In this document: piece after piece, positions 1 through 5,659 of the stretch
How the letters are laid out: each line of letters starts with the position of its first letter
Position numbering within the stretch: position 1 is the first letter of the stretch
Assembly: GCA_012798185.1 (NCBI GenBank)
Contig: JAAZNS010000247.1
Coordinates: 1 to 7,194 of the forward strand
Length of the DNA: 7,194 bases
Direction of reading: 5' to 3'
Source of the DNA: Chloroflexota bacterium
Lineage (GTDB): Bacteria; Chloroflexota; Anaerolineae; Anaerolineales; UBA4823
Notes under the pieces: generated by a model
The model's input: the letters and a program-made list of their open reading frames with translations, nothing else
What the model was told of the DNA's origin: nothing
The model's database searches: none
Position numbers and translations under genes: made by a program

Positions 1-1227
1 ATATTTTTCAAAGATATTAAATCTGCATGTTTGGTTCCTCTAATTACCGAAGGAAAAATATACGGCGTGATTTCTATTGGCGAAGCTCGAAAATGGGAAC
101 GGGCGCCTTTTACCAGGGATAAACTGGAATTGCTGCAAACCCTGGCTATTCAGGTAGCCATGGTTGTACAGGCTGCTCGTTTACACCAATCGATGCAGCG
201 GAAAGCTGAACAACTAGAGGTATTGAATCAAGTTGCCAAAGCTGTTGGTTCTACTATTGAAATGAAATCGCTGGTCGAACAAATCTACCAACAAATCAGC
301 CGCATCATACGAACCGATACATATTTTGTTGGTGTGTATTTACCGGAATTAAATGGTCTGGATATTCAAATCCTGATCGATCAGGGAGAACGCTATCCAT
401 CTCAAACTGTACCGGCAGATAAGGGTTTTGCTGGTTTGGTGATAAAGACAAAACAGCCATTATTGATAGAGGATCTTCCCGTTCAGAGGAAAACCCTGCC
501 GGCTCAGGGCATGATTATCGGGCAGGAGAAACCCAGCGTATCATGGCTGGGTGTGCCGATGATTGCCGGAGGGGAATTAATGGGCGTGATTGCTGTCGCA
601 AGTTATAAGGCATATGCCTTTAATGAACAGGATCAGGCTTTGCTGCTTAATGTGGCTAATCAGGCAGCGATTGCCGTGGATAATGCCAAGCATCATGCAT
701 CGGTTGAAGAACAGGCTCGCCGAGATTCTCTTACCGGTGTTTTCAACCATGGTTATTTCTTACAGCGGCTGGATGAAGAGATCGAGCAAGCCCGGGATAA
801 CGAAAAACCTCTTTCCTTAATCATGCTTGATATCGATTATTTTAAAGAATATAACGATCAACACGGACATGTCATCGGTGATGAAGTGCTGCGGTTAACT
901 GTTGAGGCGATTAGAGCTCATATAAAAACGGTAGATATTGTGGGAAGGTGGGGTGGAGAGGAATTAGGTGTGATTTTAACCGGGGCAACGACCGATCAAG
1001 CCATGCAGGTTGCAGAAAGAATTAGAAAGACGCTAACACAAATGCCCCTTGTTGCCGATACAGGATTATCGCTTTCCAAACCTACAGTCAGTCAGGGGAT
1101 AGCCAGCTATCCGGAGCATGCGATGACTTGTGCTCAATTGGTTATCAGCGCTGACCAGGCTTTATATCAAGCCAAAGAAGCAGGGCGGGATCAGGTACGG
1201 GTTGCACGAATTATGGTAAAACAATAA
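1..1227 (+). CDS. GAF-GAF-GGDEF signalling protein, probable diguanylate cyclase (5' end outside the window)
   Basis: The frame is open from base 1, so the start lies upstream; the TTG at 31 is only an internal codon. Numbering from the first codon in the window, residues 1-55 are the end of a GAF domain (GKIYGVISIGE then a C-terminal helix). A linker helix follows, then a complete GAF domain at about 80-230 (WLGVPMIAGGELMGVIAVAS core) and a GGDEF domain at about 238-405. The GGDEF domain shows DSLTGVFNH at its start, the metal/substrate motif DIDYFKEYND (277-286), the signature GGEEL (318-322, bases 952-966) and the C-terminal AD-ALYQAKEAGRDQV block. GGDEF enzymes join two GTP into cyclic di-GMP; GAF domains bind small ligands or act as dimer relays. 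Two deviations are visible: Leu replaces Phe in the signature, and the product-inhibition RxxD site reads KTVD (309-312). Activity is likely but not certain. No transmembrane segment is seen in the visible part. The stop is TAA, immediately followed by a repeat element. Confidence 0.93.
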   Translation: MFFKDIKSACLVPLITEGKIYGVISIGEARKWERAPFTRDKLELLQTLAIQVAMVVQAARLHQSMQRKAEQLEVLNQVAKAVGSTIEMKSLVEQIYQQISRIIRTDTYFVGVYLPELNGLDIQILIDQGERYPSQTVPADKGFAGLVIKTKQPLLIEDLPVQRKTLPAQGMIIGQEKPSVSWLGVPMIAGGELMGVIAVASYKAYAFNEQDQALLLNVANQAAIAVDNAKHHASVEEQARRDSLTGVFNHGYFLQRLDEEIEQARDNEKPLSLIMLDIDYFKEYNDQHGHVIGDEVLRLTVEAIRAHIKTVDIVGRWGGEELGVILTGATTDQAMQVAERIRKTLTQMPLVADTGLSLSKPTVSQGIASYPEHAMTCAQLVISADQALYQAKEAGRDQVRVARIMVKQ

Positions 1228-1251
1228 GGGCTGCTCGTCAAGAAGTCTATT

Positions 1252-1278
1252 ACTCTTAGCGAAGCGAAGAGTCTTTTC
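1252..1278 (+). terminator. Possible terminator of the GGDEF gene
   Basis: A perfect 6-bp stem, ACTCTT (1252-1257) with AAGAGT (1267-1272), encloses a nine-base loop and is followed by CTTTTC. It lies 25 bases after the GGDEF stop codon. The stem is short and the T run is broken, so this is a weak candidate. It lies inside the repeat element, which may therefore double as the terminator. Confidence 0.3.
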
Positions 1279-1280
1279 GT

Positions 1281-1310
1281 AAAAAAAATTGATGTTTCAC
1301 GCCGCTCAAT
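1281..1310 (-). terminator. Possible terminator of the tRNA operon
   Basis: Read on the - strand, ATTGA (1310-1306) can pair with TCAAT (1292-1288) across a 13-base loop, and a run of eight T follows (1288-1281). It lies about 37 bases beyond the 3' end of tRNA-Cys. The T run is convincing, but the stem is only five mostly A-T pairs, so the call is tentative. Confidence 0.35.
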
Positions 1311-1346
1311 ATAATATTTTTGCCTTTATAGACAGCCCCCAATCTG

Positions 1347-1417
1347 AGGCGACGACGGGATTTGAACCCGTGATCAGGGTTTTGCAGACCCTTGCCTTCC
1401 CACTTGGCCACGTCGCC
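1347..1417 (-). tRNA. tRNA-Cys (anticodon GCA)
   Basis: A complete 71-nt cloverleaf can be folded by hand. The acceptor stem GGCGACG pairs with CGTCGCC, the D stem is GCC/GGC, the anticodon stem is AGGGT/ACCCT with loop CTGCAAA (anticodon GCA), and the T stem is ACGGG/CCCGT with loop TTCAAAT. The discriminator base is U73, the main identity element of cysteine tRNA. CCA is not encoded (CAG follows), so it must be added by a nucleotidyltransferase. It is the last gene of a three-tRNA operon. Confidence 0.97.
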
Positions 1418-1484
1418 TGAATTTAAAACGACTGCTACAAACAGCCTTTTTTGCTATCTGCGGTCAGCCGTTTGCTAAAATAAG

Positions 1485-1557
<73 letters not shown>

Positions 1558-1584
1558 AAAACCGGCCTAACACCAGACCGAGAG

Positions 1585-1657
1585 TGCCGAGAGCCAGAAT
1601 CGGACTGGCGACACCATGATTTTCAGTCATGTGCTCTACCAACTGAGCTATCTCGGC
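1585..1657 (-). tRNA. tRNA-Phe (anticodon GAA) with an unusual T loop
   Basis: The 73-nt cloverleaf has acceptor stem GCCGAGA/TCTCGGC, D arm GCTC-AGTTGGTA-GAGC, anticodon stem CATGA/TCATG with loop CTGAAAA (anticodon GAA), and T stem GCCAG/CTGGC. The discriminator is A73, as expected for phenylalanine. CCA is not encoded. The T loop reads TCCGATT, so position 55 is C where nearly all elongator tRNAs have U (modified to pseudouridine). All stems are intact, so the gene otherwise looks functional. It is the first gene of the operon, with a promoter about 30 bases upstream. Confidence 0.96.
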
Positions 1658-1687
1658 ATGATGTTCTTTTTTAAAAGGGCGAACGTT

Positions 1688-1715
1688 ATTTTACCATATG
1701 TGAAACGGTTGTCAA
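1688..1715 (-). promoter_or_regulatory. Sigma70-type promoter of the tRNA operon
   Basis: On the - strand a perfect -35 box TTGACA (1715-1710) is followed after 16 bases by TAAAAT (1693-1688), which matches the -10 consensus at five of six positions. Transcription would start near 1681, giving a leader of about 24 bases before tRNA-Phe. The promoter lies between the stop codon of the upstream DUF697-type gene (1728) and tRNA-Phe. The operon can therefore be transcribed independently of that gene. Confidence 0.8.
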
Positions 1716-1727
1716 GAAAACCCTGCT

Positions 1728-2873
1728 TTAGGGCTCAAGCGGCGCACCGCAATAATGGCAGAATTGCGCTCCCTTAGCCGGGCGTTTTCCGCAACGCGGG
1801 CATCTGGAAATTTTTTTGGGGGAGGGCAGCGCTTTGATTTCCCGCTTTTTCCCCTTGGGTTTGGGCAGCCGTTTCAATAAGCCGTCTGCCAGGTTTTTCC
1901 CGCGGGCAAAAGCCTGGATGTATAGTTCCTGCATTTGCCTGCGGGAGATGTGCCGTCCGGTGAGATACCATTGCAGCACCACATGCCCGACCACATAAGT
2001 GCCGGCATAGGAGACGGCTACTTTAGGAACAATCCCCCAAGCTGGGATCAGCCCAACCAATTGGCGGGCAATCTGGCGCCAGATAAAACCTCCACCAAGC
2101 ACACCGCTGAATTCTTTAATATAATCCTGCCAGTTGTAAGAGAAGCCTAATACCAGACCCAGTTTGTACACCAGAAAAGCCTGTGCCTTGGTTAAAATAA
2201 ACATATCTGCCACGTTGAGAGGTACATCCAAAACCGGAACCACCTCGGCAAGACCAGTGCTGACCGCGTAGGCTGCGTTTGATAAACAGGTATCATTTAT
2301 CAGCTGATTGGCAATCGGGATACGAAATAACGGAAAATAGCGCCCGAGTGACAATAATTGATCGGGAATTACCTCGATAACCAGCGGGCAGAATTCCTGG
2401 GTGATGAAATTTAAATCCATTACACTGCCGGTTAGAACATATCGTTTTCCCAAGGTACCCCATTGGTCTAACATTAAACTTGAATTATCTGGCAGCGGTT
2501 CGGCGGCAGCAGGCTTACAGTTGATCACCACCAGCATTCTCTTGCCAGCATCCAGCCAGCGCCGAGCCAGGTGAATTTCAGGGATAATATCGGTCTGGTT
2601 GGAATCTGCCAACAGAATGATCAAATCGGCATTGCTGCCTTTTTGATAAGCTTCATCCGCATTTTTGATATCCAGGATGAGGAGGGGGGTCACACTGGCG
2701 ACATTGAGTCTGGCAGGGTCGCGGCGCATTTGATCTGCCAGAGTGTGCCTGCCGCTGCCTTCTCTGCCCGCCAATGCAATTCGAATCCCCCTTTGAGCTT
2801 CGGCTCGAAAAGGTTTCAAGTCCATCTCTTTGATATTTTTCCAAATGTTTGTTAATTCGCGGAAGCTGCTCAT
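1728..2873 (-). CDS. GTPase-like protein with DUF697 region and C-terminal zinc ribbon
   Basis: This 381-residue protein has no assigned function. Residues 28-175 resemble a P-loop GTPase domain: RIALAGREGSGRHT at the P-loop position (G36-T44), then alternating hydrophobic strands (ADLIILLAD, RMLVVINCK). Key residues are altered: the P-loop Lys is Arg42 and the next Ser/Thr is His43, the DxxG site reads DIKN (68-71), and the NKxD site reads NCKP (118-121). Residues 195-305 match the pattern of DUF697 regions, with hydrophobic helices, GVLGGGFIWRQIARQL, and IP-WG-VPKVAVSYAGTYVVG; these suggest membrane association. A basic linker leads to a zinc ribbon, CPRC (358-361) and CHYC (372-375). The ATG at 2873 is the first in frame; GGAG lies about 18 bases upstream, too far for an ideal ribosome site, so the start is less certain. 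Stop TAA. It is a single gene, divergent from the propeller-like gene. Related DUF697 proteins include the YcjF group, whose role is poorly known. Confidence 0.82.
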   Translation of the reverse strand: MSSFRELTNIWKNIKEMDLKPFRAEAQRGIRIALAGREGSGRHTLADQMRRDPARLNVASVTPLLILDIKNADEAYQKGSNADLIILLADSNQTDIIPEIHLARRWLDAGKRMLVVINCKPAAAEPLPDNSSLMLDQWGTLGKRYVLTGSVMDLNFITQEFCPLVIEVIPDQLLSLGRYFPLFRIPIANQLINDTCLSNAAYAVSTGLAEVVPVLDVPLNVADMFILTKAQAFLVYKLGLVLGFSYNWQDYIKEFSGVLGGGFIWRQIARQLVGLIPAWGIVPKVAVSYAGTYVVGHVVLQWYLTGRHISRRQMQELYIQAFARGKNLADGLLKRLPKPKGKKREIKALPSPKKISRCPRCGKRPAKGAQFCHYCGAPLEP

Positions 2874-2955
2874 GTTTTTTTATTTTACTCTACTCCAGGT
2901 CTGGTTAAGAGATAATTAGACCTTTTTAAGGATACCATTCATAGTCCCTGGTTCG

Positions 2956-2964
2956 TGCTATACT
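2956..2964 (+). promoter_or_regulatory. Possible extended -10 promoter of the propeller-like gene
   Basis: TGCTATACT combines the extended -10 dinucleotide TG, one spacer base, and TATACT (five of six to TATAAT). No good -35 box lies 17 bases upstream (CATTCA), which is tolerated at extended -10 promoters. Transcription would start near 2971, giving a leader of about 68 bases. This assignment is by eye only. Confidence 0.4.
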
Positions 2965-3026
2965 TTGGGAATTGTATTGAAAAATATATCCTATTGAACG
3001 TTTTAAGTATTGAAGCGGTCAAACTC

Positions 3027-3031
3027 AGGAG
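3027..3031 (+). promoter_or_regulatory. Ribosome binding site deciding the start at 3039
   Basis: AGGAG sits seven bases before ATG 3039. The frame is open further upstream, back to a TTG at 2955, but that start has no ribosome site and would place a non-signal-like stretch before the signal peptide. The 3039 start is therefore preferred. Confidence 0.85.
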
Positions 3032-3038
3032 AATTGAA

Positions 3039-5474
3039 ATGTTGAAAAATCGAAATCTATCCAGCTTGATGCGTCCACCCCAAAGCCACCGCCGGGGAGT
3101 GTTCAGCAGGCAAGGATTATTACTTATAATGCTTGTGGTGATTGCCCTGACCGGTGTTGTCGTCACCGTAGCGCAGAGCGCTTCACTCAAACCTGAGGCG
3201 GCTGATACAGAGAGCAGCGGCATGGATATTTGGGTAATCCAAAGAGCGGATTACACCCGATCGTTTTGGAATATGAGCGATCGTTCCATGGCTAAGGACA
3301 GCTCAAACCGCATGCACGTGGCTTACGGCGGCGAACATCTGTATCACGCCTATTTCGACGGAAGCTCCTGGCAAACCGAGATGGTGGACAGCAATTCTTA
3401 CGTTGGACAATATGCCTCGATCGCGATATATAACAATAATATCCATATCAGCTATTACGATGCGAATCACGGTTTTTTGAAATATGCTCGTAAGATTGGC
3501 GCTGGCGGTTGGGATGTATTCACGGTGGATATGCCCACGACTTTAGCCGAGATGGGTGAAGAGACACCGGTAATTCTAAATGAAGATGACCTGCCCAAGT
3601 CAAAACCCTGGGTGAGTACCCAACTGTTTGAAGATTCGGGGAATTCTTTGAATATTCCCAGCGCGCCGGGCAATGGCGGTGTGTGAATGTATTCCTCGAT
3701 CGCGGTGGATTCCTACGGCAACCCTCATATTGCCTATTACGATACCGTAACTCAAAAATTGAAATATGCTTCCTATACCGGTGTTGACTGGACCATTGAA
3801 TATGTCCGGCAAACGAGCACCAGCTATGACGAAGGCAAATATGTATCTCTTGCCTTCGATCGTTTGAACCGCCCCCACCTGAGTTTTCTGGAAGATGACC
3901 ATGATAATCTCCGCTATGCTTATAAAGAAGGCAATAACTGGCGTTTTGCTTACCCTGATGAAGCCGGCAATGTGGGAGGGTATACTTCGATCCTGGTTGA
4001 TAATGATTTGAATGTTCATATCAGTTACTGCCAGGGTCCTCTCACCAACAATATTTGCAAGGCATTGAAATATGTCACAGCAAAGATCAAGGACAGCAAA
4101 CCAGAAACCTGGACATGGAATAAAGATACCGTTGATTCTGGCACATTAACCGGCACCTATTCTTCGATTGCTAAGAGCGGAAAACGAGTTTACATCAGCT
4201 ACCTGGATGGAAATAATTTGCGGTTAAAGGTTGCGACTCTATATTCCGGCGAATGGTCGACACAAACTTTCGATTCGTCCGATTACGATGGTTATTACAC
4301 CTCGATCGCCATCGACAGCGACGGACGCTTCCGCGTTGCTTATATGGATCTGGGTACCGGTGTTTACAGGGAATTGTATTACAACACGACACAAAAGAAA
4401 TGGCTTACCCATGAAATCGATTATCAAAGCGATGTGGGCGAATCGACAGCCATGACATTGGACAGCGCTGATAGAGCGCATATCAGCTATATGAATGAAA
4501 CCAGCGACGACCTCAAATATGCCACTAATTCCAGCGGTGCGTGGGTCACCGGTGTTATTTCCAGTACCGGTGATGTGGGTATATATTCCTCGATTGCTGT
4601 GGATGCCGGGGATGTACCCCATGTGGCATATTATGATATCGGCGCTGGCGATTTGGAATACGCCACATTATCCGGTGGAAACTGGGTGCATACCACAGTC
4701 GACCGCACCAAGAATAAAAACATGGGTTTGTACCCAGATATTGTCATTTCACCTGCCAATAACCTGCCTTATATCAGCTATTACAACGCCACCGATAAGG
4801 ATTTAATGCTTGCCAATTTCGATGGCAGCCAATGGTATACTCAGACCGTTGATAGCCTTGTCGATGTGGGTAAATTCACTTCGATCGATATGGATGCCGC
4901 AGGACATATCTATATCAGTTACTACGACGAGAAGTATTACGACGGCGAAACACGCCGATTGAAATTCGCTTATTACACGGGGTTTAGCTGGATGATCAGC
5001 ACAGTCGATTGGTCTACCGGAGTAGGGTTGTATTCCTCGATCGATGTGGACAATTTAGGGCAGGTACATATTGCCTATTATGACGAAACCAACAAAGCCC
5101 TCAAATATGCTCTTGGCGTACTAGTTGGTCCCAATTGGACCTGGACAATCGAAACAGTGGATGATCAGCCCGGCGATGATTACAATGTTGGCAAATATTG
5201 CTCGGTTGGCGCTAACAGCGTCGGCGTTCTATATATCAGTTACTACGATGCGTGGAATGGCGATCTAAAAATGGCTTATAAACCAGGCTTGAATTGGATC
5301 TTGAAGACTGTAGATTCAGTAGGCGATGTAGGCTGGTTTACTTCCCTGGATATAGACAGCACGGATTATCCGCACATCAGTTACTACGACAACTCATTCG
5401 GCGATTTGAAATATGCTTACCTGATCGACCCGCCGGCGATGCAGCTGTTTTTGCCGTTTGCAACCAGGCACTAA
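3039..5474 (+). pseudogene. Secreted propeller-like repeat protein, interrupted by an in-frame TGA at 3684
   Basis: Ignoring one TGA, this is a continuous 811-codon frame: 215 residues before the stop and 595 after, in the same frame. It starts with a signal peptide: basic n-region with RPPQSHRR, hydrophobic LLLIMLVVIALTGVVVTV, and probable cleavage near AQSA. The rest is about 14 copies of a roughly 45-60-residue unit of pattern VGxYSSIxVD-x-G-x-PHISYYD...LKYA....W....VD, typical of beta-propeller blades. No catalytic or metal motif was recognised. The protein ends DPPAMQLFLPFATRH, a short hydrophobic tail like those I recall on other exported Chloroflexota proteins. The TGA is flanked by repeat sequence on both sides and takes the place of the conserved Gly of VGxYSS (GGA to TGA is one change). 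An ATG follows at once (3687), so re-initiation is conceivable, but that product would lack a signal peptide. Alternatives are a sequencing error, a strain-specific nonsense mutation, or readthrough. Function unknown; binding or adhesion at the cell surface is a guess. Confidence 0.78.
3225..5430 (+). repeat. Tandem protein repeats (about 14 propeller-like blades plus one shortened blade)
   Basis: Units begin at the VGxYSS motif. Two complete units precede the TGA (from about 3261). A shortened unit lies at 3549-3638 (EMGEETPVILNEDDLP joined directly to PWVSTQLFEDS). Twelve more units run from 3684 to the end, the last starting at 5328. Spacing varies through loop insertions, for example the unit with TNNICKALKYVTAKIKDSKP and the one with EKYYDGETRRLKF. 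At DNA level the core TATTCCTCGATCG or close variants recurs (about 3690, 4157, 4585, 5030), but the units have diverged too far for a simple DNA tandem array. Confidence 0.8.
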
Positions 5475-5526
5475 CCAGAAATATATTAGTTGGAAGAGCA
5501 ATCGGGCACCAAAAATAAGACAAGAA

Positions 5527-5634
5527 GGAGCTGTCTTAAAAGTCGATTTTGTCATGTTGAGCGAAGCGAATCATCCCTTTCTGAAAAGACTCTTCGCTTC
5601 GCTCAGGGTGGCAGCTTAATTTTAGGACAGCCCC
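5527..5634. repeat. MITE-like palindromic repeat element, well-preserved copy (copy B)
   Basis: This 108-base element has imperfect 15-bp terminal inverted repeats: GGAGCTGTCTTAAAA (5527-5541) against the complement of TTTTAGGACAGCCCC (5620-5634), 13 of 15 matching. Inside is a perfect 12-bp inverted repeat, TGAGCGAAGCGA (5558-5569) and TCGCTTCGCTCA (5594-5605), which can form a strong hairpin. Read as protein, this core gives strings such as HVERSE and LRFAQG, familiar as spurious annotations of a dispersed palindromic repeat found in many environmental bacterial genomes. There is no transposase gene and no evident target duplication. It lies 52 bases after the propeller-like gene and 25 bases after the convergent macroglobulin gene. 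The 5475-5659 gap holds nothing else I can identify. Confidence 0.75.
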
Positions 5635-5659
5635 TGGTTATCTCTACTTTTCCATTCGA

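Larger units (their letters stand above)
1228..1338. repeat. MITE-like palindromic repeat element, degenerate copy (copy A)
   Basis: This non-coding stretch starts directly after the TAA of the GGDEF gene. It begins GGGCTG (1228-1233) and ends CAGCCC (1333-1338), a six-base terminal inverted repeat. Its interior at 1258-1278 is the exact reverse complement of 5583-5603 in the second element of the window (21 of 21 bases). The neighbouring part (1294-1309, containing gccgctcaa) matches the other arm of the second copy only loosely, so this copy looks older or eroded. No reading frame of interest is present. I see no target-site duplication. The element separates the convergent GGDEF gene and tRNA operon, so its hairpins may also end transcription from both sides. 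Confidence 0.6.
2874..3038. other. Divergent intergenic region
   Basis: These 165 bases separate the divergent DUF697-type and propeller-like genes and must hold both promoters and both leaders. The region is A+T-rich. A rightward extended -10 box is the only promoter element I can support. A short interrupted palindrome CCAG-GT-CTGG (2895-2904) lies close to the DUF697-type start, but it is too short to call an operator. No small open frame with a ribosome site was recognised. Confidence 0.6.

Noticed and set aside
1774..1971. Small open frames inside 1774-2150 on both strands
   Set aside because: They lie in other frames of the DUF697-type gene, whose conserved domains fix the true frame.
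2955..3038. Upstream start for the propeller-like gene at TTG 2955
   Set aside because: There is no ribosome site, it overlaps the likely promoter, and it would displace the signal peptide from the N-terminus. ATG 3039 has AGGAG at ideal spacing.
3684..3686. UGA recoded as selenocysteine, tryptophan or glycine
   Set aside because: The repeat consensus calls for Gly, not Cys or Trp. TGA is the stop of the macroglobulin gene, and no other gene in the window has an internal TGA. A point mutation or sequence error is simpler, though not proven.
3600..4019. 139-residue open frame on the - strand
   Set aside because: It is antisense to the propeller-like repeats, with no ribosome site or recognisable domain. 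Repetitive coding sequence easily leaves long antisense frames; the one at 4239-4622 is the same kind.
5486..5500. tRNA D-arm-like string TTAGTTGGAAGAGCA
   Set aside because: No acceptor, anticodon or T arm can be built around it.
5558..5605. Possible CRISPR-like or phage attachment repeat
   Set aside because: There are only two dispersed copies in the window, with no regular spacers, no cas genes and no integrase. A palindromic dispersed element explains it better.
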